Counted from the stretch's first letter, positions 7,335 to 17,047 are shown. The stretch: 32,988 bases of DNA from an uncultured Clostridia bacterium (GCA_944384705.1 CALWUI010000008.1:1-32988); one strand, 5' to 3'. The notes: generated from the sequence alone by a model not told the origin. Translations and numbers: made by a program.

Positions 7335-7544
7335 GCAAGCTAAGACACTCAAGTGTAAATTTTTCATTGCCAAATTCGTCCACGTCCAATTCTTTATTTT
7401 CTGAAATTATCTGACTATAAGCTCTGAATTTAGTTTATCAAAATCAACTCCGGTATTCATTGTAAGTTTGTTGTGAGCTAAAATATATGCTTTTTTCTGG
7501 TGTTCGTTTAAGTGGATAAGTCTTACTATTTCGATTTCAGCAAA
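7335..7544 (-). pseudogene. ParB/sulfiredoxin-like N-terminal fragment of a phage-type protein
   Basis: Reading down from 7544, one frame gives EIEIVRLIHLNEHQKKAYIL, then AHNKLTMNTGVDFDKLNSEL, and stops at 7407. This matches the segment where ParB-domain/DNA-methyltransferase proteins of phages read HLTEAQ.KAY.IADNKL. A shifted frame below it (ENKELDVDEFGNEKFTLE) looks like its continuation and hits TAG near 7340. Up to about 7766 the same strand shows only further broken protein-like pieces. The family call rests on this one short block, so it is moderate. Confidence 0.5.
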
Positions 7545-7766
7545 TTATTGTTTCCAAACTCCAAAATTTGATTTTTTTATTTGCTCAATCTGCTGATTTG
7601 CACATAATTTTTAATGCGGAACTTAAACCTTCCTTTTTGCGTTTTTCCATTCGTGATTCTGGCCACGCATTCTCCAAAATTCACGTTTAGTTACTTTGGT
7701 GTAAATTTACATGAGGCCGTCGGTGCTGCAATTTCTCGACTTTTTCACTTCAGAACGCCGGGGGAA

Positions 7767-7970
7767 TTATTTCAAAAGTTCTGTCACAATTTTAAAAATC
7801 GAATTTTTGTTAAAGAAAGCTACGTTGTCTTTGCTCGAAACTTCTGTAGAATCCAAAAACTCCACTTTCAAAAAGCCTGAAAACTCTGCTGAGTCCTCAG
7901 CTTTCAGGTTCTTAAGTACTTCAACCTGTTCTGAATATGGATTTTTGATATATAACTCTTTAACTAACAT
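7767..7970 (-). CDS. Hypothetical phage-like protein, probably truncated
   Basis: A 67-residue open frame starting MLVKELYIKNPYSEQVEVLK. Its ATG overlaps the end of the HNH pseudogene by seven bases, as in tightly packed phage operons. No motif is recognised, and nothing convincing follows its stop. It may be the start of a longer broken gene. Confidence 0.3.
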   Translation of the reverse strand: MLVKELYIKNPYSEQVEVLKNLKAEDSAEFSGFLKVEFLDSTEVSSKDNVAFFNKNSIFKIVTELLK

Positions 7971-8355
7971 GACTTACTATTCCTTTCCTGCTCTAAAATT
8001 ATCTTTTTGATTTTATCGCGAGGGATCTCACCTCTATCGCACATCTCATGGTGCATCGGACAAAGTGTGATGAGGTTGCTGTCTACTAGCCTTAGCTCTT
8101 CACTTGCATCAATCGGCACAGCGTGTTGAACCTGTAATCCCTGATGGTTATACCTTCTCCAGGTGTTGTGCAAATCTCTTATATACACACCTCTCACATG
8201 TAACTATCGCGCTCCTTGATTTGTCTGCGTTTCTCTTGCCATGCAGAAGTACTCCTAAATCTCGATGCCTCATCTGTTTTCTTTTTATTTTTGTGAGGCT
8301 TTTTACTACATATATAGCTATCCTCGTGGATTTGGCCGCAATACTTACAAGTTTT
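7964..8355 (-). pseudogene. Phage-type HNH endonuclease, frameshifted
   Basis: The N-terminal part (CKYCGQIHEDSYICSKK, then RFRSTSAWQEKRRQIKERD) is in the frame that ends at 8194. The C-terminal part, in the frame opening at 8197, gives VYIRDLHNTWRRY, then LQVQHAVPIDASEELRL and NLITLCPMHHEM. These are the core of phage HNH endonucleases, which commonly lie next to terminase genes. At 8197-8194 one missing base breaks the frame, right where a zinc-binding Cys is expected (YMC). No terminase is visible beside it. The 5' end is cut by the IS3-type stub at 8355, so its own start codon is gone. Inactive remnant. Confidence 0.75.
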
Positions 8356-8473
8356 ATAAATCCTTTGGCACCTTATATTCCTGTGCCAGTTTTTTGAGTC
8401 CAATATCTCCTTTGAGATACCGTTCCACAATTTCCAGCTTGAGTTCGGCGGAATATATTTTTCTTCCAGACAT
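8354..8473 (-). pseudogene. IS3-family transposase OrfA, N-terminal stub (39 codons)
   Basis: The ATG at 8473 is preceded by AGGGG-type bases. It opens MSGRKIYSAELKLEIVERYL and continues KKLAQEYKVPKDL before a TAA at 8356-8354. The pattern of a basic start, then a Y-S-x-E-x-K helix and a GxxxLAxxYxVP helix-turn-helix, is that of IS3/IS150-type OrfA proteins. The rest of OrfA and all of OrfB (the DDE transposase) are missing; the sequence changes abruptly into the HNH gene. Confidence 0.7.
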
Positions 8474-8530
8474 AAAAATTACCCCTTTCATTAGACTTCT
8501 ATTTTTGTCTAATAAAAAGGGTCCATTTCA
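8354..8530 (-). mobile_element. Left-end remnant of an IS3-type insertion sequence
   Basis: It begins on the minus strand with TGAAATGGACCCTTTTTATT at 8530. This resembles the terminal repeat of IS150-like elements, and the orfA stub lies about 57 bases inside. The opposite end and the transposase body are absent, so it is a one-ended deletion remnant. Confidence 0.55.
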
Positions 8531-8677
8531 GCGCTATAGGCAGTTGTTAAATAAAAAATAACTATTGTGGACAAGCCGTCTTTGCAAGGCATATGTGTTG
8601 TGCCACAAAATCCATAATTATTCACATATTTTCAAAGTACATACTTTTACTAAATAAAATTCAATGTTTTTAAAAAA
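8531..8677. other. Spacer between the IS remnant and the surface-protein relic
   Basis: AT-rich sequence in which I see no gene. It contains ATAACTATTGTGGACAAGCCG. A similar GTAATGGACAGACCGCC stretch occurs near 5247, a weak likeness that may be chance. Confidence 0.3.
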
Positions 8678-9160
8678 CTAATTGATTTTTATACAGTTAG
8701 CTCCATTAAGGTTGATTTTTGCGGTAGTATAATCCGTACCTTAGCCCGATCGCGACTGTGTTTTTATTATATTATCGCCGCCGTCGGTAAATGTATACGT
8801 CAAATAATCGAAACCAGCTTGACTGCTTACTTCCCAGACAAATTGCAGCGTGCCAAATGTGCTCACCTCAACTAGTATCGTCATTTCACTCGCGGTACCA
8901 TTAGAACTCACGTTCAGCGAAACACATATACTCCTTCTATGCCATCAAATTTCCATTTTGTTTTCTCAGCCCCATTGCTATCCAGAGTGTCTGAATCCGG
9001 ATTCAAAGTTTCTTCTGATGTGTTTGCTTCCGCCGCGTAATCTGTATGATTTTGCCAGCCAAGCGGCACCATTGCCAACATCAGAAATACACTAACTCCC
9101 GGTGAGAGCAATTTTTGTGCAAGTTTATTATGAATATTGCCCCACTTCCTATCTATTTAA
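8678..9160 (-). pseudogene. Secreted surface protein relic (signal segment plus beta-sandwich domain)
   Basis: From about 9150 the minus strand reads NIHNKLAQKLLSPGVSVFLM and LAMVPLGWQ, a signal-peptide-like hydrophobic stretch. A DYAAEANTSEE linker and KWKFDGIEGVYV follow. Near 8923 the frame shifts to SLNVSSNGTASEMTILVEVS, then LQFVWEVSSQAGFDYLTYTF and DYTTAKINLNG, ending at TAG (8680-8678). The second part resembles beta-sandwich repeats of large bacterial surface proteins (F.W.V.S.S..YD.L pattern). There are at least one frameshift and one in-frame TAA, and no valid ATG at the start. The stretch is visibly richer in G and C than its surroundings, which hints at a foreign origin. The intact protein was probably much longer. 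Confidence 0.6.
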
Positions 9161-9749
9161 TGAATTTTTCAGTTTTTTTGCTTAACTTTTTTCAAAATCA
9201 ATTTATTTTTAACATTTTAAGCGCTCATTTTTATATACAAATTTACTTTTTTTAAGCATTTTCATTATAATACAATTTTCACGAATTTCAAGTCATTTAC
9301 ATATAGAATTTTATCAAAATTTTTGCGTAAATTTCTACAATAATTCTGCCGCCATCAAATAAAGTAAATTCTGTGGCATTTTTTGATAATTTTCTCATAA
9401 AGTTCGCAATCTTTTTGCAAATAAATTTAAACGCGTAAAAAGTTTTTTAATGTCTCTCAATTCATTCGTTTGTTTCAAATTGACTACTATTAACAAAGAT
9501 GTTTGAATGATTTTCCTTCTGCAAAAAATAAAATTGCCACCTTAAAAATTTTTAATATGACATGAAAATTGTGACATTGAATTTTTTGCCTCTAGTGCAA
9601 TAACAAGCATTAAAGTTATCGATTTAAGGCAAATGCAAGATTAGATAAATATTATAAGTGGCTTGAGCCCTCTTATCTAAAAGCCTCCTAAAATTTACAC
9701 AATTTTGCCTGATAAATTTTCTTTTATTAAACTAGCGGTCTATTTTAAA
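9161..9749. other. Gene-free AT-rich stretch downstream of secG
   Basis: I find no open frame, tRNA or convincing terminator here. In many relatives rnr or smpB follows secG, but no trace is recognisable. A TTTTAGGAGGCTTTTAG stretch on the minus strand near 9690-9670 looks like a ribosome site without a usable start codon, possibly the last mark of a lost gene. Confidence 0.4.
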
Positions 9750-9995
9750 TTACATAAAAAATAATACCGCATTAAGGGCTACAACTAATAAAAAGAAACC
9801 TACAGAGATAAATTTAGTCCAACGCTCTAAAAACACTTCTAGAGAACGGGATTTATTCCTTGTGTAAAAAGTTTCTTTAATAGCTGCAGCTTCGCCGGAA
9901 TTTTGTTGATGACCTTCTTGCAGCAAAACAACTAGTATAATTGCAACAGAAAAAACTAGCAAAATGATTCCAAGAGTTAATTGTAATGTGCTCAT
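9750..9995 (-). CDS. secG: SecG, preprotein translocase subunit
   Basis: SecG is the small membrane partner of SecYE that eases SecA-driven protein export. The 81-residue protein has two hydrophobic helices (LTLGIILLVFSVAIILVVLL near the start and FISVGFFLLVVALNAVLFFM at the end). Between them lies the cytoplasmic loop with the family's LLQEGHQQNSG signature, usually written LLQ.....G. The length fits the family's usual 70-85 residues. The ATG follows TTTGGAGG at good spacing and has its own promoter just upstream. It is the last gene of the addB-addA-secG stretch. In other Firmicutes secG often precedes rnr-smpB, but here the downstream 600 bases are empty. Confidence 0.93.
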   Translation of the reverse strand: MSTLQLTLGIILLVFSVAIILVVLLQEGHQQNSGEAAAIKETFYTRNKSRSLEVFLERWTKFISVGFFLLVVALNAVLFFM

Positions 9996-10031
9996 AAAAA
10001 ACCTCCAAAATATATTTTAAAATTTAATTAT

Positions 10032-10060
10032 ATGATATCATAACAAACAGTCATTTGCAA
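10032..10060 (-). promoter_or_regulatory. Promoter of secG
   Basis: On the minus strand a TTGCAA box (10060-10055), 17 bases and a TATCAT box (10037-10032) lie in the addA-secG gap, about 36 bases above the secG ATG. It allows secG expression independent of addAB. Confidence 0.6.
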
Positions 10061-10068
10061 TACAAAAA

Positions 10069-13000
10069 TTACAAAAGGATTTGTGTTCCTGTATAAAATG
10101 AATATAAAATTTTTTCTGAAACTATTTTGCCTGTACATTCCCTTAAAGCCCTTGAATATAGCATTAATTGTTTTTTGTATTGATTTTTTAGTTCTTTTGA
10201 ACTTAATTTATTTGTTTTGTAATCTATAATTATTAGATTATTTTTTTCTTCAAAAACGCAGTCTATTGCACCTTGCAATACTATTTTTTTGTCAGCAAAT
10301 TTTTGCCTTATTTCAGGAATAACTTCAGAAGCATTAATACTTACTGTAAATCTAAATTCTCTAAAAACATTTTTTGATGCTAAAATTCTCTTACACAAAC
10401 TACTATCCAAAAATTTTAAGATCTTGTCTCTATCCAAGGCATAACTCTCTTCTTTTGAGATAAATCCTTTGTTTACCAGACTGCTTATTTCTGCATCTAA
10501 ATTCTTTCTAGCTTCTTTTAAGTTTGCATATTGCATAAAAACATGCAGGGCAGAACCTTTTTGTGCTGGAGTTAGCTTGTATTCCGACAAAAATGCGGGA
10601 ATTCTAGAAAAGTCTAAATCTATTAAATTGTTTTTGCTAGAAACTAATTCTGAAACTGTTATTTTAGGCGGTATTTTTGATAAATCACTATATTCATAAA
10701 CATGATTTATTCTGCTATTGATTTTATTCAAAAAATTCTCGTCTATTGTTTCTACTTTATCTGAAACTTTGCTTTCAATATCTAATATAGAATTTTTTTC
10801 TGGAGTTATGATATCAACCCTCAAGTTATTTTCGTCGTCTATAGTTATACTAGAGGATATATCTGCCAACTGCCTAATACAATTGCCTTTAGGATGCCTT
10901 AAGGCACACAATAAAATCCAATCAGAAAAGCTGTTGGAATTGCTTACCACATATGAAGACAGTTGTAAATCGTTCGTAAGCTGTGTGCCTAACTTACTTA
11001 ATGTAGATTCTATATTTTTCAACGACGTGATCATAATTAATTTTTCTTTGGCTCTTGTCATTGCTACATAAAGAATTCTTAATTCTTCTGAAATAGATTT
11101 TTTATCCATATCTAATTTTATTGCGTCTCTTTGAATCGTTGTGTACTTGCACATATTTTCATGATCCAGTAATTTTATGCCCGGTCCTAAATCTGGATGA
11201 AGCAAAACGGCTCCGGTATCTTTATTAAATTTTCTAGAACAGTTTGCTAGAATACAAATAGGAAATTCAAGTCCCTTAGATTTGTGAATACTCATTATTT
11301 TTACTACATTTGCATTCTCTGCCAAAGAGTTTGCTACCGACAATTTTATTCTCTGCTCCTCAATTTTGCCTATAAACCTAATAAATTCGGGTAACCCCCT
11401 ATATCCAGATGCTTCATAACTTCTTGCATACTCTATTAATAAACGCAGATTGTTTAAACGTAGCTCACCATCACTCATCGCCTGAACTATATAAATATAG
11501 GCTGTATCATCGTATATGTATTGAATTAATTTGTCTGATGGCAATGTCGCTGCTAAATTTCTGTACTTACTAATAACATTTAAGAAGTTTTTACATTTTT
11601 CATTGCCAAAATCTGCGTATTTTTTTATAGCAAAATAAATTGGCAACTCTCTACCAACTGCCCTTATTTCGCTCAATTCGTCTGGGGTAAACGCAAAAAT
11701 TGAACTCATCAAAACAGATAGTAAGGGCACATCTTGGATAGGATTATCTATTATTTTTAATAGCGACAATATAGTTATGATCTCAATTGATTCAAAAAAG
11801 TCTCCCGAGTTGTCTGACCAAGCAGGAATCCCATATAACCTTAATGTTTCAACAAATTCTGATGCATGTTTGTTAGCACTCCTAAGCAAAATACAAAAAT
11901 CGCCATAAGTTACTGGTCTTGTTGTATTACCACATTTTATTTTATGTTTTTCTCCTATCATTTTTAAGATCATTTCAGATATACACCTTGCTTCTAATAC
12001 ATTCATGCTTTCTTCAATATTATCGGCTGATATATCTATTATTTTTAATTCCACATCTGCAGAGCCAATACTTTGTTCTTCTTCATAATTAGCACCAAAT
12101 ACTAATTTTTCTTCTTCGTTATACTCTATTTCTCCAATAGAATCCGACATTAATTGAGAAAACATGAAATTAATTATGCCAATAATCCCTTTTTTGCTTC
12201 TAAAATTTTTATCCAAGATAATCTTAGCTGGATAATTTTCTTTTTTTGCATCAAACATTTGATATTTTTGTTTTCTTCTTAAAAAAATTTGTGGCATAGC
12301 CTGCCTAAAGCCATATATACTCTGTTTTACATCTCCTACAACAAACAAATTTTTTTCATTATCTGAAATAGCTCTAAATATCATGTCTTGAGCTTCGTTT
12401 GTATCCTGATATTCATCAACCATAACAAAATTAAAGTGTTTAGTTAACTCTAAGGCTAAATCTGTTTTTTCAAAGCCTTTATCTGTTTTTTGAACTAATA
12501 ACTTTAAAGTCAAATGTTCTAAATCTCCAAAATCTACAATATTTTTTTCATTTTTTAAAGAATTTATCTTTAAACTAAACAACTTTACAAGCTCAAACAA
12601 TTCTGAAATTATTGGTCTAATCAAGCTTAAATCGCTTAAAGACTGCTTTTCGTTCTGAAAAAACAACTGTGTTAAATTCTTTATTATGTTTTTTACCTCT
12701 TGTCTGCTTTGCAAAACTTTCTGCTTTATTGTATCTTCACTATGACTAGAAACTCTTTTTAGCGCAGAAAAACTTACTAACTTTAGTTCAGACGATATTT
12801 TGCTCCAATTTTTAGTCTTAACCGCAGCGTGCAGATTATTAATTATAGATTTATCCTGAAAAAGAGTTTCTTCGTAAGCTGCCTTTAATTTGTCAAAATC
12901 CTTTATTAAGTTCAGAGAATTTTCTGTTAAATTTTTGCAATTTGCTAGTGCCATTATGGCGTAGTCATATAAAATCTGTGCAAACACTGTTTCGTTTATA

Positions 13001-13617
13001 TTTTCAGTCTCATTATAAAGGCTTAACTTATCATCTAGCCACTTTTCTGAAAAAGGATGCGCTCTTATAAAATCATATATTTTTAAAATCGTATCAACCA
13101 AATTTTGATCATCGTGGGTTGAAGAAAAGGTCTCTACCAGATTCAAAAAATTTTTTGAAGATTTTTCATATTTTTCCTCTAGAATTAACTGGACTGCATC
13201 GCTTTTTAAAATAATCATTTCATTCTCATCTGCTATTCTAAATTCTGGAGAAAGATTATCTATTTTATAAAAATATTCTTTAATTACTTCGTTACAAAAG
13301 CTATGAATTGTGCTTATATGTGCACTTGAAAGTAATAATTGTTGCCTTTGTAAAATTATATTTTCAGGATCTAGACTAAGCATTTCAGAGATTTTGCTAT
13401 AAATTCGCTCTTTCATCTCTGCCGCTGCTGCTTTTGTAAAGGTCACTATTAATAATTTATCCGCATCACATGCACCATTTTTATCTGTCAAAAGTCTTAT
13501 TACTCTCTCGACTAAAACAGCTGTCTTACCGGAACCAGCCGCTGCTGAAATTAGAACAGGACCATTTTTTATATTTATTGCTTCTAATTGATTTTTAGTC
13601 CATTTATTTTTTATCAT
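10069..13617 (-). CDS. addA: AddA, helicase-nuclease subunit of AddAB
   Basis: AddAB is the Firmicute counterpart of RecBCD. It unwinds and trims double-strand DNA ends until a Chi site and prepares 3' ends for RecA. This 1182-residue UvrD-type SF1 helicase has the Walker A motif AAAGSGKT at residues 25-32, TFTKAAAAEMKER (motif Ia), VDEYQDTNEAQD (Walker B) near residue 400, VGDVKQSIYGFR (motif III), SIHKSKGLEFP (motif V) and LRILYVAMTRAKEKL (motif VI). The C-terminal RecB-like nuclease has GAIDCVFE and IIIDYKTNKL with the metal-binding Asp and Lys. The length is typical (about 1150-1250). The ATG overlaps the end of addB by 14 bases, which suggests translational coupling. No frameshift is seen, in contrast with the decayed region downstream. 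Confidence 0.97.
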   Translation of the reverse strand: MIKNKWTKNQLEAINIKNGPVLISAAAGSGKTAVLVERVIRLLTDKNGACDADKLLIVTFTKAAAAEMKERIYSKISEMLSLDPENIILQRQQLLLSSAHISTIHSFCNEVIKEYFYKIDNLSPEFRIADENEMIILKSDAVQLILEEKYEKSSKNFLNLVETFSSTHDDQNLVDTILKIYDFIRAHPFSEKWLDDKLSLYNETENINETVFAQILYDYAIMALANCKNLTENSLNLIKDFDKLKAAYEETLFQDKSIINNLHAAVKTKNWSKISSELKLVSFSALKRVSSHSEDTIKQKVLQSRQEVKNIIKNLTQLFFQNEKQSLSDLSLIRPIISELFELVKLFSLKINSLKNEKNIVDFGDLEHLTLKLLVQKTDKGFEKTDLALELTKHFNFVMVDEYQDTNEAQDMIFRAISDNEKNLFVVGDVKQSIYGFRQAMPQIFLRRKQKYQMFDAKKENYPAKIILDKNFRSKKGIIGIINFMFSQLMSDSIGEIEYNEEEKLVFGANYEEEQSIGSADVELKIIDISADNIEESMNVLEARCISEMILKMIGEKHKIKCGNTTRPVTYGDFCILLRSANKHASEFVETLRLYGIPAWSDNSGDFFESIEIITILSLLKIIDNPIQDVPLLSVLMSSIFAFTPDELSEIRAVGRELPIYFAIKKYADFGNEKCKNFLNVISKYRNLAATLPSDKLIQYIYDDTAYIYIVQAMSDGELRLNNLRLLIEYARSYEASGYRGLPEFIRFIGKIEEQRIKLSVANSLAENANVVKIMSIHKSKGLEFPICILANCSRKFNKDTGAVLLHPDLGPGIKLLDHENMCKYTTIQRDAIKLDMDKKSISEELRILYVAMTRAKEKLIMITSLKNIESTLSKLGTQLTNDLQLSSYVVSNSNSFSDWILLCALRHPKGNCIRQLADISSSITIDDENNLRVDIITPEKNSILDIESKVSDKVETIDENFLNKINSRINHVYEYSDLSKIPPKITVSELVSSKNNLIDLDFSRIPAFLSEYKLTPAQKGSALHVFMQYANLKEARKNLDAEISSLVNKGFISKEESYALDRDKILKFLDSSLCKRILASKNVFREFRFTVSINASEVIPEIRQKFADKKIVLQGAIDCVFEEKNNLIIIDYKTNKLSSKELKNQYKKQLMLYSRALRECTGKIVSEKILYSFYTGTQILL

Positions 13618-16600
13618 TTAAGTCCCTCACATTTTCAACAGATTTCAATTTTTCTAAAAATTCTTCTTTTTCAAATCGTTCAACTTTTCGAGCGGTTTCA
13701 TTTTTTTGTGCAACACAAACCGTTTTATACTCACAGAACTCGCATGCATCGTAGGCTCCCTTCGCGGGTTCTGCGGCTATATTGCCGGAGTGCAGATTAT
13801 TTACCATAAATACGATTAATTTGTTTATGTATGCCATAATTTCTTCCATTTGGACTAAATCTAATAGAGAATTATAATTTTTAGGTTTATTGTTTTCTAA
13901 TTTTACCGGTATATAAATACCTTTTGCATCAGGTTCCATACCGAAAATCACCGCATTATCATTCAATATTAAGCCTTTCATGCGTAATTTTTTTAGTTTT
14001 TCATTTTTTAATTTTTCAAAACTTTCAAAGCGATCTAGATTTAAAACCGTAGAAACAGCAGGATAGTAAAGAACTCCAGCAGGTATAGCTTTTTTATGCT
14101 TTTCGCTCAAGTTATAACACAAAACTTCAAGATACAGAAGCATTTGTAAATTTAGCCCGTATAATATATCTGACAAATAAAAGTCTTTGTGCCCAGTTTT
14201 ATAATCAATAACTCTAACGTAAGTTTTTTCACCTTTTTTCATAAAATCCACTCTGTCTATCTTGCCATCTATAGATACATCTGTGCCATCTGATAATCTC
14301 AATCTTAGAGGATTAATTTTGTCATTATCAGAAAGATCCAGCTCAAAAGCAACCGGCAAAAATTCACTCTGGGAAAGTTCTTCTGCCATATGGATAACTA
14401 GAGGTGCTGCCGCATTTGCAACTCGATTAAACAAATATTTTAAGCGTTCTGATTTATCCTTCCAACCGCCTAAATTATTTTCAATATACCTGTTTAGAAT
14501 AGCCCTCTCCGCGCTTAATAATTCTTTTTTAGAAAATTTTAAAAGTTCTTCAGCGCTGTAGTATTTTAATATATTTTCAAAAATAAAATGGATCAAATTG
14601 CCATACTGTAATGCATCGAATTTTGCTTTTTTTCGGTCTTTTGCCAAAAGGCCATATTTACAAAAATAAGCAAATTTGCATAGATAAAATTTTTCTATTT
14701 GCGATGCTGAAATTCTCATGTTTTTACCAAAAAGAGCATTTGATTTTTTAGGATCATCAATTTTAAAAGGCAAGTTTAGAGTCGCTTTTTCTATTGACTT
14801 TATTTTTTGTTCACACGTTGAATCATTACTAATTTTACAAAAATATTCTTTTAATGTTTGAGAAAATCTTGAATTATCGTTCCAATGTTTTGCACAGATT
14901 TCGAAAGCCTGGTTAATTGACCAAATTTCGTCGTCTAAATCAAAAGAATATTCATCTAAACACTCAACCTCTGGCAAAATAGCTTTAGTTTCTTTTATTA
15001 TTGCTGATGCAGACTTTTTGCCTCCAAAAGTTGTCATGCTAGACCAAGATATATATAATTTTTCACTTGACAGTGTTATAGCCTTATATGCCAAAAATCT
15101 TTCATTAATTGCAAGGCCTTCTATCGAATCATATAGTGGAAATCCCATAGAAATTAATTCTTTCCGTTGACTATCGCTGAAAATTCCTGTTGTAACTGGC
15201 GCTCTAGGGAATTCTCCCTCAACTGCGCCAATAATAAAAACAATTTTGACTTCATTCATACGGATTCTATCTATAGAGCCAAATATTACTTCATCAATTC
15301 CACGTGGAATAAAAGCAATATCGTTTGATTTTATAGCAAGTTTTAAAAGTTTAGCATATTTTTTGGGGGATATCTTTTTGTCCTTTAAAATATTGGAAAT
15401 TTTATCAAATATTTCTATAAGCAAATTCCATAGTCTAACCTGCTCTGATGCTAAATTTTTTTGTTTGCATCTTTCTAAATTTTCTCCAAACAATTTTAAA
15501 TTCTCACGTATTTTAATATCCTCTAAAAACTCATAAAGAGCTTTTGTAATAAAATCACCCTTATTATTAATTAATTTCTCTTTTAATTTAACAAATGGCT
15601 TTATAAAATTCTTTCTTAAGTCGTTTATTTTTAAGAGCCTTTCTTTTGACTTCTCATTCATCTGTGAATATCCATCCGGATTAGAAGTAAAATCATAAAG
15701 CCAGCGCTCACCGGTTATATTCCAAAACAGAGAATAATTTTCTAATTCAGAAATTTCATCCACATCAAACCCTGATAAATTAGTTTTTAAATATTTAAAT
15801 ATATTTTCTGAGCAAAAATTACTATTTATTATTTCAAGTGTAGATAGCACAAGTTGCATCAACGGTTTAGAATCTATATCTTCTCGACGATCCATAAAAT
15901 ATGGTATCTCATATTTTTCAAAGGCTACATCTAAAATTCCTTTATATGTCTCATCATTTCTAGTTAATACTGCAAAATCGCTATATTTATAATTAGAACT
16001 ACAAATATAACGTTTTATTGTTCTGCAAACAAATTCTGCTTCGCTGTATTTTGTGCTTCCATTAAATATAAAAACATCGTTTATTTTTTGAGTTAGAATT
16101 TCTTTTTTTGAGCAAAAAAATTGCCTTTCTAAATTTTTTAACTCTACGCTCTTAAATCTTTGCGGTACTGTTAAATAAAATGTATTCCCTATTTTTACAT
16201 TGTTTTTTTGTGCTATTCTTAAAATTTTATTTACAGTTCTGTTGACACCAGAGAACAAGTTTAATTTATCATCAAATAAGGATTTTTGATTAGTGCATAA
16301 AGTTATATAACAATTTTTACTTTGTTTTAAAATCGTTTCAATAATTGAAAATTGTTGTGCAGTAAATCCGTCGAAGCCATCCAATAATACAGTATGACCA
16401 TTGAAAAAGTCTATTTTATGTATTTGTTTTACCAAACGTGTAAGATCATCAAGTGGATCAATATAGGCATCCTTTAGTAGAGCTTCATACGCTTCTAAAA
16501 TTTGAGTTGTTTCATGTATTTTCTTTTTGAGACTTAAGTCTTCTGTTTTTAAGGAGGCATTTGAAAAAGCATCATAATTTATATTACACATTTTAAATTC

Positions 16601-16975
16601 TGATAATACAGAAACCATAATTTCGATAAATTCTGTTTTACCAACTTGTCCAGAAAACAGCTCCAACTTATCTGCAACCTTATCAATTGCTAGACTCATT
16701 AATATATTTCTGTCTATATTATTTATTCTTTTGCCAAAAAAACTGCCTGTTTCTCTCGAGACTAAATCAATAAGTCTTGTAAACGTTGAAACTTGAATTT
16801 TGGTAGCAACTTGTGGCCCGAACAAATTTAAAATATTTTTTTCTGTATCAAAAGAGATTTGTTCAGGAACAATTAATATTATTTTTTTTAAATCTTTTTG
16901 TAAACATTCATTAATTATCTCATGTATTTTTTTAGTTTTTCCAAAACCTGCTCGTCCAAAAATAAAGTGCAGCAT
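13604..16975 (-). CDS. addB: AddB, ATP-dependent nuclease subunit of AddAB
   Basis: AddB supplies the second nuclease and Chi recognition in the AddAB double-strand-break repair machine. The 1123-residue protein starts with a Walker A motif, GRAGFGKT at residues 7-14, as in B. subtilis AddB. The middle has the inactivated helicase core (IDRIRMNEVKIVFIIGAVEGEF). The C-terminal nuclease has VRVIDYKTGHKDF. Iron-sulfur cluster ligands are visible: a Cys in FYLCKFAYFC before the nuclease, and CEFCEYKTVC near the end (C-x2-C-x5-C). The ATG follows CAGGAG with good spacing, and a promoter lies about 45 bases upstream. It is the first gene of addB-addA and overlaps addA. All expected parts are present. 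Confidence 0.96.
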   Translation of the reverse strand: MLHFIFGRAGFGKTKKIHEIINECLQKDLKKIILIVPEQISFDTEKNILNLFGPQVATKIQVSTFTRLIDLVSRETGSFFGKRINNIDRNILMSLAIDKVADKLELFSGQVGKTEFIEIMVSVLSEFKMCNINYDAFSNASLKTEDLSLKKKIHETTQILEAYEALLKDAYIDPLDDLTRLVKQIHKIDFFNGHTVLLDGFDGFTAQQFSIIETILKQSKNCYITLCTNQKSLFDDKLNLFSGVNRTVNKILRIAQKNNVKIGNTFYLTVPQRFKSVELKNLERQFFCSKKEILTQKINDVFIFNGSTKYSEAEFVCRTIKRYICSSNYKYSDFAVLTRNDETYKGILDVAFEKYEIPYFMDRREDIDSKPLMQLVLSTLEIINSNFCSENIFKYLKTNLSGFDVDEISELENYSLFWNITGERWLYDFTSNPDGYSQMNEKSKERLLKINDLRKNFIKPFVKLKEKLINNKGDFITKALYEFLEDIKIRENLKLFGENLERCKQKNLASEQVRLWNLLIEIFDKISNILKDKKISPKKYAKLLKLAIKSNDIAFIPRGIDEVIFGSIDRIRMNEVKIVFIIGAVEGEFPRAPVTTGIFSDSQRKELISMGFPLYDSIEGLAINERFLAYKAITLSSEKLYISWSSMTTFGGKKSASAIIKETKAILPEVECLDEYSFDLDDEIWSINQAFEICAKHWNDNSRFSQTLKEYFCKISNDSTCEQKIKSIEKATLNLPFKIDDPKKSNALFGKNMRISASQIEKFYLCKFAYFCKYGLLAKDRKKAKFDALQYGNLIHFIFENILKYYSAEELLKFSKKELLSAERAILNRYIENNLGGWKDKSERLKYLFNRVANAAAPLVIHMAEELSQSEFLPVAFELDLSDNDKINPLRLRLSDGTDVSIDGKIDRVDFMKKGEKTYVRVIDYKTGHKDFYLSDILYGLNLQMLLYLEVLCYNLSEKHKKAIPAGVLYYPAVSTVLNLDRFESFEKLKNEKLKKLRMKGLILNDNAVIFGMEPDAKGIYIPVKLENNKPKNYNSLLDLVQMEEIMAYINKLIVFMVNNLHSGNIAAEPAKGAYDACEFCEYKTVCVAQKNETARKVERFEKEEFLEKLKSVENVRDLNDKK

Positions 16976-17018
16976 AGGAATTCTCCTGAAAATTTTTTAT
17001 AATTTTGGTTACAGATAA

Positions 17019-17047
17019 ATTATAGCATAAAAATAAAAGATGACCAA
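17019..17047 (-). promoter_or_regulatory. Promoter of addB-addA
   Basis: On the minus strand, TTGGTC (17047-17042), 17 bases and TATAAT (17024-17019). The -35 box lies inside the terminator hairpin of the upstream gene. Confidence 0.6.

Noticed and set aside
7614..8010. Plus-strand open frames of 88 and 99 codons
   Set aside because: They are antisense to phage-like minus-strand pieces, overlap each other in different frames and have no ribosome site.
8191..8200. HNH frameshift at 8194-8197 as programmed frameshifting
   Set aside because: The local sequence (TACATGTGAGAGG) has no slippery heptamer; a one-base loss explains it.
10469..11071. Plus-strand open frames inside addA
   Set aside because: They are shadows of the addA coding frame, with no start signals.
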